From positions 62,001 to 126,000 of the forward strand of contig NZ_JAKIKS010000002.1 of assembly GCF_023284005.1 (NCBI RefSeq): 64,000 nt of DNA, read 5' to 3'. Shown piece by piece: positions 1 to 10,038 of this stretch (positions within the stretch are counted from its first letter, which is position 1; each line of letters begins with the position of its first letter). Source of the DNA: Shewanella surugensis (GTDB taxonomy: Bacteria > Pseudomonadota > Gammaproteobacteria > Enterobacterales > Shewanellaceae). The notes beneath the pieces were generated by a model. It saw only the letters and a program-made list of their open reading frames with translations, was not told the DNA's origin and did not search any database. The position numbers were made by a program, and so were the translations under genes.

Positions 1-145
1 CAAAAAGAATCGCCACCGGGGTTAAGGCTAACAAGATAAATACCGATAATACGATTAAGGGCACCCCAATGAAGTGAGTCATCACATTCCTAGTATTTAA
101 ATGGACACTCTTATAAGTTGATAATCTCTCTACTGCATTTCTCAT
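1..145 (-). CDS. DUF962 (Mpo1-like) membrane protein, N-terminal part
   Basis: This is the first 48 codons of a gene that runs off the left edge. The peptide begins MRNAVERLSTYKSVHLNTRN and continues with THFIGVP and a hydrophobic helix. That pattern (a YxxxH segment, an N-x-x-T-H-F-x-G-x-P segment, then a membrane span) is typical of DUF962/Mpo1-like proteins; yeast Mpo1 is a dioxygenase of fatty-acid alpha-oxidation, but the bacterial role is not established. The ATG is preceded by an AAGGAAG ribosome-binding site. No stop lies within the 48 codons seen. The family call is from recognition of the N-terminus only. Confidence 0.7.
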   Translation of the reverse strand, partial: MRNAVERLSTYKSVHLNTRNVMTHFIGVPLIVLSVFILLALTPVAILF

Positions 146-253
146 TAATTGGCTTCCTTTTCACAATAATGCATCGCTGCTATAACCCTAATATACCCAA
201 ATCATCCAGAAATGCTAGTATTGACGCCCTCTATTAAACACGACACTTCACAT

Positions 254-277
254 AAAAAAAGCCCAATAAATGGACTT
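254..277 (-). terminator. Rho-independent terminator after acpS
   Basis: On the minus strand a 7-bp stem (AAGTCCA pairing with TGGGCTT, one G-U pair) with a 5-nt loop is followed by a run of seven T. It lies 24 bp past the acpS stop codon, where the lepB-to-acpS gene string would end. Confidence 0.65.
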
Positions 278-300
278 ATACTTAACATTTGTTGTCTACA

Positions 301-681
301 TTAGGATTCTAAAATAACCGTCGCGACGGCATAATGCAGCTCATCGGCGATGGTCACATGAGCATTACACACTTTTAAGAACGCAAGCCTATCTGCCGCT
401 CCACCCGTAAAATGAATATGCGGGGCACCGTAATCATCATTTGTAATTTCAATATGTTGAAATGACACTCCTCGTCCTATCCCTGTCCCTAAAGCTTTAG
501 CCGCCGCTTCTTTTGCAGCAAAACGCTTTGCTAAATAACGAGCAGGTTGATTAATCGATTGAAAGTATTCAAGTTCATTCGATGTTAACACCCTTTTTGC
601 TAGTTTTAATGGTACGCTAGCGACTAACTTTTCAATTCGCTCAATCTCAACGACATCAGTCCCTAAACCAACAATTGCCAT
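301..681 (-). CDS. acpS: Holo-[acyl-carrier-protein] synthase
   Basis: AcpS moves the 4'-phosphopantetheine arm from coenzyme A onto apo-ACP, activating it for fatty acid synthesis in the cytoplasm. The 126-residue product is normal length. It begins MAIVGLGTDVVEIERI, with the Mg-binding Asp9, and carries the RFAAKEAAAKALGTG signature with Glu58. The reading frame is open six codons further upstream, but the ATG at 681 follows a GAGAGG ribosome-binding site and fits the family's N-terminus, so that start is chosen. It is the last gene of the rnc-era-recO-pdxJ-acpS string, an order conserved in enterobacteria and Shewanella, and a terminator follows. Confidence 0.96.
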   Translation of the reverse strand: MAIVGLGTDVVEIERIEKLVASVPLKLAKRVLTSNELEYFQSINQPARYLAKRFAAKEAAAKALGTGIGRGVSFQHIEITNDDYGAPHIHFTGGAADRLAFLKVCNAHVTIADELHYAVATVILES

Positions 682-733
682 AAATAGCCTCTCAAGCACA
701 TAACATCACGATTAATCATAAAATTCCGGTTCT

Positions 734-1471
734 CTACTCGCCACGTCGACCTTGTTGCATTAATCGTTTCATATCCTTAACCGCTGTAGCAAGCCCATCA
801 ATGACGGCACGTGCTATAATTGCATGGCCAATATTGAGCTCATACAACTCCGGAATAGCCGCGATAGGCTTCACATTGTGGTAGTGTAAACCATGACCCG
901 CATTAACTATCAACCCTTTGGCGTGAGCATATTTTGCCATGTCAGTAATACGGCACAATTCAGCAGCTTCATCAGCCTCTGTTTTTGCATCCGCATAACC
1001 GCCAGTATGGATTTCAATCACCGGAGCGCCTACCTCAACTGCCGCATCGATTTGCGCTTTATCGGCATCAATAAACAAGGAAACCTTAATACCTTGAGCG
1101 CTCAAACGTGCAATAGCCGCCGCTATTTTTTCACGCTGTCCTGCGACATCTAAGCCCCCTTCAGTCGTTAGCTCTTCTCTTTTTTCAGGCACGAAGCACA
1201 CATAAGTCGGTTTAACTTTACAGGCAATATCCAGCATTTCATCCGTCACCGCCATCTCAAAATTCATGCGCGTTTTTAATGTCTGCGCTAATACCTCAAT
1301 ATCTCTATCGATGATATGACGCCTGTCTTCGCGAAGGTGGACTGTGATCCCATCGGCGCCCGCATGCTCGGCCACGGCTGCAGCATGAACAGGATCAGGA
1401 TAATGTGTGCCACGAGCTTGTCGTAAAGTGGCAATATGATCGATGTTAACACCTAATAAAATCTGGCTCAT
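734..1471 (-). CDS. pdxJ: Pyridoxine 5'-phosphate synthase
   Basis: PdxJ condenses 1-deoxy-D-xylulose 5-phosphate with 3-amino-2-oxopropyl phosphate to make pyridoxine 5'-phosphate, the last ring-forming step of the DXP-dependent vitamin B6 pathway. The 245-residue protein has the family's N-terminal [16 protein letters not shown] motif, the [16 protein letters not shown] motif near residue 45, and a C-terminal [11 protein letters not shown] phosphate-binding segment. Length is normal for this TIM-barrel family. It lies 40 bp downstream of recO and 52 bp upstream of acpS on the same strand, so it is probably co-transcribed. Confidence 0.97.
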   Translation of the reverse strand: MSQILLGVNIDHIATLRQARGTHYPDPVHAAAVAEHAGADGITVHLREDRRHIIDRDIEVLAQTLKTRMNFEMAVTDEMLDIACKVKPTYVCFVPEKREELTTEGGLDVAGQREKIAAAIARLSAQGIKVSLFIDADKAQIDAAVEVGAPVIEIHTGGYADAKTEADEAAELCRITDMAKYAHAKGLIVNAGHGLHYHNVKPIAAIPELYELNIGHAIIARAVIDGLATAVKDMKRLMQQGRRGE

Positions 1472-1511
1472 TGAATTTTCCTTTATTCTGTTTCATTATT
1501 TAATGCACATG

Positions 1512-2210
1512 TTATAGGGGTGCAATGGACTGGCGTTGCTTAAATAACGCCCTAGAATATAATGGTTTATTACCTAGAATACTGCCTAAAAGTTGCCGCA
1601 TTAATTTTTTAGCAGTGAATAAATCATCACCCGTCAATGTTTGATTGGCTAAAGCCGACAACATACTGCCTTTAAAAAATTGATGTGCCGTAAAGGAGGT
1701 TGGGTAAACAGGCATAAACCCCTTATCGGGTAACAAACGATAAAAACCTTCTCCGGTAATAGGCATATCCAGAGGATCAAGCACTAAAGAAGGCATTGTG
1801 CCCAGCTCTTGTAACAACGCTAATTCAAAATAACGTAAATCTTGTTCTTTAAGCATTACCGCTATCGATAATAACGTTTGGTGATAATTAAAAAAAAGAT
1901 GCTCGGCTTGATGCTCCACCGTTAAACAGCGTATGAGTAATTCATTCAGATAAAGGCCCGCATATAAACTATTCCCCAAAAGAGGCACTGCTGGGCTTGC
2001 GGCTTCGATCTGAGTTACGTTTTTAAGGGCACCATGACCTGATAAAGCAAATAACAAGGGTTGAAAAGGCTGGAGTATACTGCGGATCGAATTTTTTCTA
2101 CCACCAAGGCGTGCGATAGCATCGACACGCCCTTGACCATCTACCAACAAATTAACAATAACGCGATTATCGCGATAAGGGCGGGTGTGCAACACATATC
2201 CACGCAGCAT
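1512..2210 (-). CDS. recO: DNA repair protein RecO
   Basis: RecO helps RecA load onto single-stranded DNA coated with SSB in the RecFOR gap-repair pathway. The 232-residue product starts with an OB-fold region (GYVLHTRPYRDNRVIVNLLV, then GRVDAIARLGGRKN) and continues as the helical C-terminal domain containing LYLNELLIRCL. Length matches gammaproteobacterial RecO. The Cys-based zinc motif of some RecO proteins is not apparent, as in E. coli. It is placed between era and pdxJ, the usual position, with a 48-bp gap after era. Confidence 0.93.
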   Translation of the reverse strand: MLRGYVLHTRPYRDNRVIVNLLVDGQGRVDAIARLGGRKNSIRSILQPFQPLLFALSGHGALKNVTQIEAASPAVPLLGNSLYAGLYLNELLIRCLTVEHQAEHLFFNYHQTLLSIAVMLKEQDLRYFELALLQELGTMPSLVLDPLDMPITGEGFYRLLPDKGFMPVYPTSFTAHQFFKGSMLSALANQTLTGDDLFTAKKLMRQLLGSILGNKPLYSRALFKQRQSIAPL

Positions 2211-2258
2211 AAAATACTATCGACTTAATCTATCTTGCTGCCACCGACCCACTAACAT

Positions 2259-3257
2259 TTATTCTTCACCATAACCTAAACTTCTGAGCGCACGTTCATC
2301 ATCAGCCCAGCCAGATTTCACTTTCACCCACACTTCTAAAAAGACTTTATTATCGAATAAAGCTTCCATATCGAGACGCGCTTGAGTGGCAATGGTACGA
2401 ATACGTTCGCCTTTCTTACCTATCACCATACGTTTTTGTCCACTACGCTCAACAAGGATCAAAGCATTAATATGATAAATTCCATTTTCCATCATTTTAA
2501 ATTGTTCGATTTCAACGGTCGCATCATAAGGTAATTCATCACCTAAAAATCGCATTAGTTTTTCACGTACAATTTCTGATGCCATAAAGCGCTGTGAGCG
2601 ATCAGTGACATAATCTTCAGGGAAGTAATGAGGTGACTCAGGCAAAGCGTTTAATGATAACTCCAAAATACGCTGAATATTCGTACCTTGAGTTGCTGAG
2701 ATGGGCAAAATATCATCAAAAGGGAATTTGGTCGCCATCAATTCTAAATATGGAAACAGCGACTCTTTATCTTTAATGTTATCCACTTTATTAATCGCTA
2801 ATACTATTTTTCTACCATCATCATTGTGGTGTAACTTCTTCAACACCATCTCATCATCGGCAGTCCAACTCATACCATCAACGACAAACACCACTAAAGC
2901 CGCATCGGCTAAAGAACTCGAAGCGGCACGATTCATCAAACGATTAATCGCACGCCTTTCTTCAATATGCAAACCCGGCGTATCAATAAAAACGACTTGT
3001 TTAGGCCCGTCAGTATGGATCCCCATAATACGATGACGTGTTGTCTGTGGTTTTTTAGACGTAATGCTGACTTTCTGCCCTAATATTTTATTCAGTAAAG
3101 TCGATTTACCCACATTAGGGCGACCCACAATGGCGACCATACCGCAATAAGTCACATCATAGTTTGAATGACGGGTTGATTTGTTCATTTGCGCCAGTAA
3201 TTCATCTAAACTTGGTTCAACGCTTCCTTGTGCTGTTACCTCTTTCTTGTCACTCAT
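2259..3257 (-). CDS. era: GTPase Era, 16S rRNA/30S assembly factor
   Basis: Era is an essential GTPase that binds the 3' end of 16S rRNA and checks 30S subunit maturation. Visible motifs are G1 (GRPNVGKS, residues 45-52), G3 (DTPG, 92-95) and G4 (NKVD, 156-159). A C-terminal KH domain follows, with [16 protein letters not shown]. At 332 residues it is about 30 longer than E. coli Era; the extra part is a polar N-terminal extension ([20 protein letters not shown]). The ATG start overlaps the rnc stop by 4 bp, which supports the long form through translational coupling. Confidence 0.97.
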   Translation of the reverse strand: MSDKKEVTAQGSVEPSLDELLAQMNKSTRHSNYDVTYCGMVAIVGRPNVGKSTLLNKILGQKVSITSKKPQTTRHRIMGIHTDGPKQVVFIDTPGLHIEERRAINRLMNRAASSSLADAALVVFVVDGMSWTADDEMVLKKLHHNDDGRKIVLAINKVDNIKDKESLFPYLELMATKFPFDDILPISATQGTNIQRILELSLNALPESPHYFPEDYVTDRSQRFMASEIVREKLMRFLGDELPYDATVEIEQFKMMENGIYHINALILVERSGQKRMVIGKKGERIRTIATQARLDMEALFDNKVFLEVWVKVKSGWADDERALRSLGYGEE

Positions 3258-3931
3258 TTCTTTATTAACTCCAGCACTTGGGCCGCGGCAATTTGCTCAG
3301 CTTTACGTCGAGAACTTGCAACACCCACAATAGGCTCATTGAGGCCTTTCACCATACATTCAACGGTAAAGGTTTGATTATGCGCTTCACCGACTGTTTT
3401 AACGACCGTATACACAGGTAACGGCTTCTTGAATCCTTGTAAATGCTCTTGTAGCAAGGTCTTTGGATCTTTCTGATCGACAGGTTTAATGCTTTTTAAA
3501 CGGCTTTGATACCAATTTAAAACAAGCTGACGACAAGGCTCAATGCCCCTATCTAAATACACAGCCCCAATGATCGCCTCAACCGCATCGGCTAAAATAG
3601 ACTCACGTCTAAAGCCACCACTTTTCAGCTCACCGGGTCCCAGTTTTAAATAATCACCTAGCTTAAATTCTAATGCTATTTCTGCCAACATTTTACCACA
3701 TACTAGCGTGGCTCTCATGCGGCTCAAGTCACCTTCTTTGGCTTTAGGAAACTGATGATAAAGCGCATCAGAAATAACAATAGATAAAATTGAATCGCCT
3801 AAAAACTCAAGGCGTTCATTATGCTTACTCGCTGCACTACGATGAGTAAGTGCTTGATCAAGTAGCGTCAAATCTGTAAATTCATAGCCCAAAATACGGC
3901 ATAATCTTGGGATATTCTTAATCGGTTCCAT
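3254..3931 (-). CDS. rnc: Ribonuclease III
   Basis: RNase III cuts double-stranded RNA, processing rRNA precursors and many mRNAs. The 225-residue protein carries the signature [10 protein letters not shown] at residues 38-47 and the second acidic cluster in [14 protein letters not shown], both needed for metal-dependent catalysis. A double-stranded RNA-binding domain occupies roughly the last 70 residues ([12 protein letters not shown] to the end). It lies 2 bp after lepB and overlaps era by 4 bp, the standard lepB-rnc-era operon. Confidence 0.97.
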   Translation of the reverse strand: MEPIKNIPRLCRILGYEFTDLTLLDQALTHRSAASKHNERLEFLGDSILSIVISDALYHQFPKAKEGDLSRMRATLVCGKMLAEIALEFKLGDYLKLGPGELKSGGFRRESILADAVEAIIGAVYLDRGIEPCRQLVLNWYQSRLKSIKPVDQKDPKTLLQEHLQGFKKPLPVYTVVKTVGEAHNQTFTVECMVKGLNEPIVGVASSRRKAEQIAAAQVLELIKK

Positions 3932-3933
3932 AG

Positions 3934-4851
3934 TTATTGAATTCCGCCTACACGGTTAAAGCGAACACCGGTTGGGATCCAAGTGGGTAAGAAATCTGAC
4001 GCTTTACGATCAAATTCAAAACTCATCCAAATTGCAACAGCTTTACCCACAAAATTAGCCTCAGGGACAAACCCCCAATAACGACTATCAGTACTGTTAT
4101 CACGATTGTCTCCCATCATAAAATAATGACCTTGTGGAACCACAAATTCACCAACGGGTAAATTGGGCTGTCTAAAATAATAATTAATCATATCAGGCCT
4201 AGCCGGATTGATTAAAATATCGTGAGTCACATCGCCTAACTGCTCTTTATAACGCAGCAGTGGTGTACCATCTTGGAAGAATTCACCACTATTCACTTCA
4301 ACGCGTTTAACTAACTGGGCCGTAGGACAATCAATGCGTCCTTGCATGCAATTAGGTTTTATATACAATTGCTTATTACGATAAATAATCGTATCACCCG
4401 GCAAACCCACCACACGTTTGATATAATCAATTTTTGGGTTCTCTGGATATTTAAACACCGCCACATCTCCCCGTTTCGGCTCACCGGTTTCAATCAGTTT
4501 TTTACGCCAAACAGGATCTTTCAAACCATAACTGAATTTCTCAACTAAAATAAAATCCCCGACAAGTAATGTCGGCATCATGGATCCTGAGGGGATTTGA
4601 AACGGCTCATAAATAAAAGAGCGTAATATCAAGACAAACGCAATCACAGGAAAAATAGAACGTGCCGTTTCTACAATAGAAGGCTCGCGTATGATCTTTT
4701 CTGCACTTTCCTCACTCAATTCACTCGTCGCCGCTTGTGCTAATGCCAACTTTTCTCGGCGTTTCGGTGCAAACAAACGGGCATCAACTAACCATATAAG
4801 GCCACTAAATAGTGTCACAAGGACTAATATGAGGGAAAAATAAGCTGCCAT
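3934..4851 (-). CDS. lepB: Signal peptidase I
   Basis: LepB cleaves signal peptides from exported proteins at the outer face of the inner membrane. The protein has two N-terminal membrane segments (about residues 4-22 and 64-80). The catalytic Ser90 lies in [10 protein letters not shown], the general-base Lys145 in [13 protein letters not shown], and the box-E motif [14 protein letters not shown] is present. Length (305 aa) matches gammaproteobacterial LepB. In E. coli lepA and lepB are co-transcribed; here 293 bp with a terminator separate them, so lepB probably has its own promoter in 4852-5080. Confidence 0.97.
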   Translation of the reverse strand: MAAYFSLILVLVTLFSGLIWLVDARLFAPKRREKLALAQAATSELSEESAEKIIREPSIVETARSIFPVIAFVLILRSFIYEPFQIPSGSMMPTLLVGDFILVEKFSYGLKDPVWRKKLIETGEPKRGDVAVFKYPENPKIDYIKRVVGLPGDTIIYRNKQLYIKPNCMQGRIDCPTAQLVKRVEVNSGEFFQDGTPLLRYKEQLGDVTHDILINPARPDMINYYFRQPNLPVGEFVVPQGHYFMMGDNRDNSTDSRYWGFVPEANFVGKAVAIWMSFEFDRKASDFLPTWIPTGVRFNRVGGIQ

Positions 4852-5076
4852 AGTTAACGCACTCCTGCCACTCTTAAGTAATTAAATCACTATAAAATCA
4901 ATAGTAATAATAAATTGTTCAACCATAGATAAAAGATACTCTATACGTACCCGTAGAAAATGGTTATCTTTGCTAGTTTATACAATAACATATTGTTTTA
5001 AATTATTTATTAACAAATAATCATTTAAAACAATTGCGGCATGACACAAGTAAACGTAAAAAAGATACGATTGCTG

Positions 5077-5104
5077 AATAAAAGCGCCGCAGAAACTGCG
5101 GCGC
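5077..5104 (-). terminator. Rho-independent terminator after lepA
   Basis: A perfect 9-bp GC-rich stem (GCGCCGCAG pairing with CTGCGGCGC) with a 3-nt loop occupies 5084-5104, followed on the minus strand by a T-rich run. It sits 41 bp past the lepA stop and separates lepA from lepB. The rest of the 293-bp spacer (4852-5076) is AT-rich and probably carries the lepB promoter, which I cannot assign. Confidence 0.82.
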
Positions 5105-5144
5105 AACATAACCTAATCAATACCCTATTAACAAGCTTAACGGG

Positions 5145-6935
5145 CTAGTCATTCAATTTTAATGCCGCTAAAAAGGCTTCTTGAGGCACTTCCACATTGC
5201 CCACCTGCTTCATGCGTTTTTTACCATCTTTTTGCTTCTGTAACAGTTTCTTCTTACGTGATACATCACCACCGTAACATTTCGCGGTCACATCTTTACG
5301 TAAGGCTTTAATAGACGAACGCGCAATGATTTGACTGCCTATCGCTGCTTGAATGGCAATATCAAACATTTGACGCGGGATCAACTCTTTCATTTTATTA
5401 ACCAATGCCAGCCCACGATAGCGTACATTGGCTTTATGAGTAATCATTGCTAATGCATCGACGCGATCACCATTAATTAAAATATCGAGTCTCACCATAT
5501 CGGCTTCTTCAAAACGTTTAAAATTGTATTCTAACGAAGCATAGCCACGACTAGTTGACTTTAAGCGATCAAAAAAGTCCATGACAACTTCGGCCATCGG
5601 CATATCATAGGTAATGGCCACTTGATTACCGTGATAAACCATATTGGTCTGTACACCACGTTTTTCAACACATAATGTGATCACATTACCTAAATAATCC
5701 TTAGGCACTAGGATATTGGTCTCAACAATAGGCTCACGCATTTCTTCGATATTATTGACTGCAGGTAAATCAGACGGATTATCGACGTAAAGTATCTCAC
5801 CATTAGTGCCGACAATTTCATATACAACGGTCGGAGCAGTAGTGATCAAATCAAGATTATATTCACGTTCTAAGCGCTCTTGAACGATTTCCATATGCAG
5901 TAAGCCTAAGAAACCAATTCGGAAACCAAAACCTAATGCTGAGGAGCTCTCTGGCTCAAAAAAGAGTGATGCATCATTCAAACTCAACTTATTCAACGCG
6001 TCACGAAAGTGTTCATAATCATCGGTTGAAATAGGGAAAACACCCGCATAAACCTGAGGCTTCACTTTCTTAAACCCCGGTAACGGTAATAAAGCACCAT
6101 GCTTGGAATGCGTTAACGTATCCCCAACTGGTGCACCATGAATTTCTTTAATACCCGCAATAACATAGCCTACTTCACCGGTCCCAAGTTGAGCAGTATC
6201 GGTTTGCTTCGGCGTAAAAATACCCACACGATCAGCATTATGAGTCTGCCCTGTTGACATGACTTTAAACTTATCACCTTTGCGTAACACACCATGTTTA
6301 ACGCGAACTAATGATACCACGCCTAAATAGCTATCAAACCAAGAGTCTATAATGAGTGCTTGTAAAGGTCCTTCAGTATTGCCTTCTGGAGCAGGGATCT
6401 TAAGGACAATATCTTCTAATACTTCTTTAATACCAATACCCGTTTTTGCAGAACATCTCACCGCATCAGTCGCTTCAATACCGACAATATCTTCGATTTC
6501 ATCAGCAACGCGATCTGGATCCGCTTGGGGTAAATCAATTTTATTTAAAACCGGAACCACATCAAGATCCATTTCCAATGCGGTATAACAGTTTGCCAGA
6601 GTTTGCGCTTCTACACCTTGACCCGCATCAACGACCAACAACGCGCCTTCACAGGCCGCTAAAGAGCGTGATACTTCATAAGAAAAGTCAACATGTCCAG
6701 GAGTATCAATAAAATTTAACTGATATGTTTCACCGTTATTCGCTTTATAGTCTAAGGTGACACTTTGTGCTTTAATAGTAATGCCACGCTCACGTTCCAA
6801 CTCCATTGAGTCTAAAACTTGCGCAGCCATTTCACGATCAGACAATCCTCCGCATTCCTGAATGAGGCGGTCTGATAGTGTCGACTTGCCATGGTCGATA
6901 TGGGCAATAATTGAAAAGTTTCTAATATGCTTCAT
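5145..6935 (-). CDS. lepA: Elongation factor 4 (back-translocating GTPase)
   Basis: LepA/EF4 is a ribosome-binding GTPase related to EF-G that affects translation fidelity and 30S biogenesis. The 596-residue product has the P-loop AHIDHGKST near the N-terminus, the DTPGHVDF G3 motif and the NKIDLP G4 motif. It ends in the LepA-specific C-terminal domain ([20 protein letters not shown]). Length is exactly that expected. A strong terminator follows and rseC lies upstream on the same strand. Confidence 0.98.
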   Translation of the reverse strand: MKHIRNFSIIAHIDHGKSTLSDRLIQECGGLSDREMAAQVLDSMELERERGITIKAQSVTLDYKANNGETYQLNFIDTPGHVDFSYEVSRSLAACEGALLVVDAGQGVEAQTLANCYTALEMDLDVVPVLNKIDLPQADPDRVADEIEDIVGIEATDAVRCSAKTGIGIKEVLEDIVLKIPAPEGNTEGPLQALIIDSWFDSYLGVVSLVRVKHGVLRKGDKFKVMSTGQTHNADRVGIFTPKQTDTAQLGTGEVGYVIAGIKEIHGAPVGDTLTHSKHGALLPLPGFKKVKPQVYAGVFPISTDDYEHFRDALNKLSLNDASLFFEPESSSALGFGFRIGFLGLLHMEIVQERLEREYNLDLITTAPTVVYEIVGTNGEILYVDNPSDLPAVNNIEEMREPIVETNILVPKDYLGNVITLCVEKRGVQTNMVYHGNQVAITYDMPMAEVVMDFFDRLKSTSRGYASLEYNFKRFEEADMVRLDILINGDRVDALAMITHKANVRYRGLALVNKMKELIPRQMFDIAIQAAIGSQIIARSSIKALRKDVTAKCYGGDVSRKKKLLQKQKDGKKRMKQVGNVEVPQEAFLAALKLND

Positions 6936-7054
6936 TATGCTGGGATGACTAAACTCGAAGTTGGAAAGAATTCTAAAAGTGCGGAATTGTACCTTATCAA
7001 ACAGATAATACCAATCGTAATCATAAACATAAACCTGAGAAAAGCGAATAAAGG

Positions 7055-7080
7055 AAGGGGAACAAAGCCTCCGCCCCCTT
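7055..7080 (-). terminator. Possible terminator after rseC
   Basis: A 6-bp stem (AAGGGG with CCCCTT) with a 14-nt loop is followed on the minus strand by CCTTTATTC. It lies 54 bp past the rseC stop and 120 bp before lepA. The stem is short and the T-run interrupted, so this is a weak call. Confidence 0.35.
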
Positions 7081-7133
7081 ATTTATCAAATAATTACGCC
7101 AACTTAAAGCGCATATCTCATTCTGTATAACAC

Positions 7134-7586
7134 TTAAACGAGCTGATTAATTCGCTGACCAATATAAGCCAGAATCACAGGTTGAGCACTTTTTTCCATT
7201 AGTGCCGCTTTTTTCCGCGCCAAAGCCCAAGCCAGAACGCCCCCCGTCACACCCAGCATAAAAGCTGACATGTCTGAAGACATAAAAAAACTATTTGCCA
7301 AAAAAGCCCCCAGAAAAAAGCCCATTAAGGGGAATAAATACACCAAAGCTGCAGCTTTGAGTATCACGCTTTCGGGGAGGCCGATTTTTAGCCATTCGCC
7401 AATAGGGTACGCTTTATCACTTAAAATAGAAAATTGTTGTGCTTTCACAGAAAACGCTTTTGATACCGCAGAGGTTCCACAAGAATCATTATTATCACAA
7501 TGATTACAAGCACTTTTTATTTCAACCTCGACTCTGATCCAACCGGTATCATCACAAGCGACAACTTTAGCCATTTCTTCCATCAT
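7134..7586 (-). CDS. rseC: SoxR-reducing system / sigma-E regulator protein RseC
   Basis: RseC is an inner-membrane protein, a minor positive modulator of sigma-E and part of the system that keeps SoxR reduced. The 150-residue product has an N-terminal cytoplasmic part with a cysteine cluster (C27, C30, C36 in SACNHCDNNDSCG), then two closely spaced membrane segments (about 79-99 and 103-121). This is the standard RseC plan. It is the last gene of rpoE-rseA-rseB-rseC, 54 bp after rseB. Which of the first two Met codons is used is unclear. Confidence 0.92.
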   Translation of the reverse strand: MMEEMAKVVACDDTGWIRVEVEIKSACNHCDNNDSCGTSAVSKAFSVKAQQFSILSDKAYPIGEWLKIGLPESVILKAAALVYLFPLMGFFLGAFLANSFFMSSDMSAFMLGVTGGVLAWALARKKAALMEKSAQPVILAYIGQRINQLV

Positions 7587-7640
7587 AATACTTACCTATA
7601 TACTCAATAGCCCTGCTTCACATTGCCAGCACAGTTTAGA

Positions 7641-8600
7641 TTACTTAATCACAACACTTTTCGCTATTCGCGTTAAGGTCTCTGTCGGCACTTTCCCCAC
7701 AGCTACCACTTCAACATTCCCCACCACTTCAGCCGACAAACCTAAACCATTACGAGTCACGAGTCCTTCAGGCAATGGGCTATCACCGACCTTAGAAATA
7801 TAAACCGAAATATTGGCCAATCCATCACTTAGCGCAATATACTCCACGGTTTCATTATTACCCATTAGACGATGCTGATCATTTGTTTGCACCCTAAAAC
7901 CTTGCGGCAACCAGCTGAAATCCCATTGCGTCTTTTTCGTACTCTGTGCTTGGACGACCACTGCTGGCCATTCTTGCTTCTTGGCTTCAATTAAAATAGC
8001 AGGCGCTTTATCTAATACCAGTAATTCCACCACGAGCAACTGTTCAAGCAACTGCTTATCCTTAGTCATTAAGTCATAGCGCAGCGGTAACGCCGTTTCC
8101 ATGTCAAGCCAAATTTGATAACCAAAACGAAAATCATCTTTGGGAATTAAACGTACCAACTGGCTTGGGCGCCCCGCTAAACGACTCCGTCCACCTAATA
8201 CAAATTGATATCCAGATTCTAATCGGCTGATGTCACCCGCAAAACCTGCCGGAAGTACACCGGGAATGCGTTTAGCGTTAACACTATAAGGTGCTTGTTT
8301 ATACTCAATAAAACTAACGGTATTATCAACTCTCACCGCACTTTGTGGAGGACCATTAAGATATTCAAGAAAGGCCACTTCTTTAGCATCTACTTTTCCA
8401 TGAATATACACTAATGGACTAATATGCTCAGCTTGGAGCTGAATAACGGATATTTTATATTCTTTCTCATGTAAAGCTTGGCTCATGTTTTCTAGCCAAG
8501 CTTTAGCAGACACTTCATCCTGAGCCAATGCAGGAAACATCATGGCTAAAAGAGCCAACCCTAAAATACGCACGTTCACTCTATTTAAAATTGATGACAT
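7641..8600 (-). CDS. rseB: Periplasmic sigma-E regulator RseB
   Basis: RseB binds the periplasmic part of anti-sigma factor RseA, protects it from DegS cleavage and senses lipoproteins or LPS. The 319-residue product starts with a signal peptide ending near residue 26 (PALA, then QDEVSAKAW). It then shows the LolA-like N-terminal fold (HGKVDAKEVAFLEYLNGPP) and the C-terminal MucB/RseB domain (WLPQGFRVQTND). It follows rseA by 6 bp, so the two are likely co-translated. Confidence 0.95.
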   Translation of the reverse strand: MSSILNRVNVRILGLALLAMMFPALAQDEVSAKAWLENMSQALHEKEYKISVIQLQAEHISPLVYIHGKVDAKEVAFLEYLNGPPQSAVRVDNTVSFIEYKQAPYSVNAKRIPGVLPAGFAGDISRLESGYQFVLGGRSRLAGRPSQLVRLIPKDDFRFGYQIWLDMETALPLRYDLMTKDKQLLEQLLVVELLVLDKAPAILIEAKKQEWPAVVVQAQSTKKTQWDFSWLPQGFRVQTNDQHRLMGNNETVEYIALSDGLANISVYISKVGDSPLPEGLVTRNGLGLSAEVVGNVEVVAVGKVPTETLTRIAKSVVIK

Positions 8601-8606
8601 AGATAA

Positions 8607-9236
8607 TTACTGACTCTGTATTGCCTCTGTTTGGCTATTGTCATCTATATTCATATCACTATTCAACCTTTGTTGTAATTGATGGTCTTGAATATAAGCA
8701 TTAATGCGTAATCTTTGATCTGCGACTTGATCATTTTTAGATGCCGAAGCCGAACTTTGTTGCATCGAACCTGTTTGTAAACTCACAGGGGATACACTCC
8801 CGACTAAAGGTCGAGTATTAAGCACTGATAACGGGCTCGTATCAACAGTATTACTTTGATTGTAATTATCAACACTAACAACAACCACTAAGGCAACACT
8901 GGCAGCAATCGCATATTGTCCAAACTGCTTAAATAAAGGCACTACTTTAGATTGTTGTTTCGATGATTGATTTGCTGCGGAGACATTTCGATCGATCTGT
9001 TCAGTTTTAACATCAGCCATATGATGGCATGGTTCTTGAGCAATTGCTTCAGCAATACTCATCGATAAGTCGATATTCAATACGCTCGGTAATTCATTAC
9101 GCATTGCATCGCCTATTATTTGGTAATCACGCCATTTTTCATGTGAATCGATATCATTTGCTAATTCAGCCAACGTGTTATTATCGACTTCACCATCAAC
9201 GGCTGCAGACACCCATTCCTGACCTAATTTATCCAT
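8607..9236 (-). CDS. rseA: Anti-sigma-E factor RseA
   Basis: RseA is a single-pass membrane protein that holds sigma-E inactive at the cytoplasmic face; stepwise proteolysis releases it. The product has an N-terminal anti-sigma domain (EWVSAAVDGEVDNNTLAELA, then WRDYQIIGDAMRNEL), a membrane segment near residues 105-124 (YAIAASVALVVVVSV) and a low-complexity Gln/Ser-rich periplasmic tail. Length (209 aa) fits. It lies 25 bp after rpoE and 6 bp before rseB. Confidence 0.95.
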   Translation of the reverse strand: MDKLGQEWVSAAVDGEVDNNTLAELANDIDSHEKWRDYQIIGDAMRNELPSVLNIDLSMSIAEAIAQEPCHHMADVKTEQIDRNVSAANQSSKQQSKVVPLFKQFGQYAIAASVALVVVVSVDNYNQSNTVDTSPLSVLNTRPLVGSVSPVSLQTGSMQQSSASASKNDQVADQRLRINAYIQDHQLQQRLNSDMNIDDNSQTEAIQSQ

Positions 9237-9261
9237 TTCTCTACCTGTATCAATTTAAATG

Positions 9262-9840
9262 CTATCGCTCCAGCAAAGGCTGTAGCTTCTTATCGATTGC
9301 TTCTCGAGCTCTAAAAATACGCGATCTAACAGTGCCTACAGGGCAATCCATCACATTCGCAATATCTTCATAACTCATGCCATCAAGCTCACGTAACGAA
9401 ATAGCCATCTTCAATTCTTGTGGTAATGTCTCTAAGGTATCAAAAACGACCTTCTGAATTTCATCTGACAACATTAATCGTTCTGGAGACGCAAACTCCT
9501 TTAATGCATCACTGCCATCATAATATTCAGCATCCTCAACATCGACATCATTTGCTGGCGCACGCCTTCCATATGCAACCAGATGGTTTTTAGCAGTATT
9601 GACTGCTATGCGGTACAACCAAGTGTAAAATGCACTTTCACCACGAAAATTAGGTAACGCTCGATAAGCCTTAATAAAAGCTTCTTGTACAATATCAGGC
9701 ACATCAGCCTGATTACGCACATAACGAGCAACAAGATTCGCTACCTTATTTTGATATTTTAATACCAAAAGGTTAAAAGCATTTTTATCACCACTCTGTA
9801 CACGTTCAACTAATTGTTGATCACTTATTTGTCCACTCAT
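9262..9840 (-). CDS. rpoE: RNA polymerase sigma-E factor (RpoE)
   Basis: RpoE is the extracytoplasmic-function sigma factor for envelope stress. The 192-residue protein has sigma region 2 (LVLKYQNKVANLVARYV, VPDIVQEAFIKAYRALPNF, YTWLYRIAVNTAKN) and region 4 (MSYEDIANVMDCPVGTVRSR, with the helix-turn-helix). Length and motifs are those of enterobacterial RpoE. It is the first gene of rpoE-rseABC and is preceded by a sigma-E-type promoter, so it should activate itself. nadB is transcribed divergently. Confidence 0.98.
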   Translation of the reverse strand: MSGQISDQQLVERVQSGDKNAFNLLVLKYQNKVANLVARYVRNQADVPDIVQEAFIKAYRALPNFRGESAFYTWLYRIAVNTAKNHLVAYGRRAPANDVDVEDAEYYDGSDALKEFASPERLMLSDEIQKVVFDTLETLPQELKMAISLRELDGMSYEDIANVMDCPVGTVRSRIFRAREAIDKKLQPLLER

Positions 9841-9902
9841 TCGAGCCGACTACTCCTAAATCTGTGCTGATTGCTCAGTCGCTCGAATTCATACATCTAG
9901 TA

Positions 9903-9932
9903 TGTAGACTCACGAGTTAAAAAAAAGTTCTA
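9903..9932 (-). promoter_or_regulatory. Sigma-E promoter of rpoE-rseABC
   Basis: Read on the minus strand, AGAACTT (-35) is separated by 15 nt from GTCTACA (-10). This closely matches the E. coli sigma-E consensus (GGAACTT, 15-16 nt, GTCTAA). The -10 lies about 60 bp before the rpoE start codon. It points to autoregulation of the operon. Confidence 0.82.
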
Positions 9933-10038
9933 AAAAAATATTCAAATGATGAATTTATCTTGTACTGACTCAACCTGTATCCATAATATCCATCTTAGTT
10001 TACTATAACCAGACCCACACAAGATACTATGATACCCG

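Noticed and set aside
893..1153. 86-codon frame antisense to pdxJ
   Set aside because: It is a shadow of a well-supported gene, as are the many other antisense frames inside era, lepA, gltB, pyrB, hemL and nhaD.
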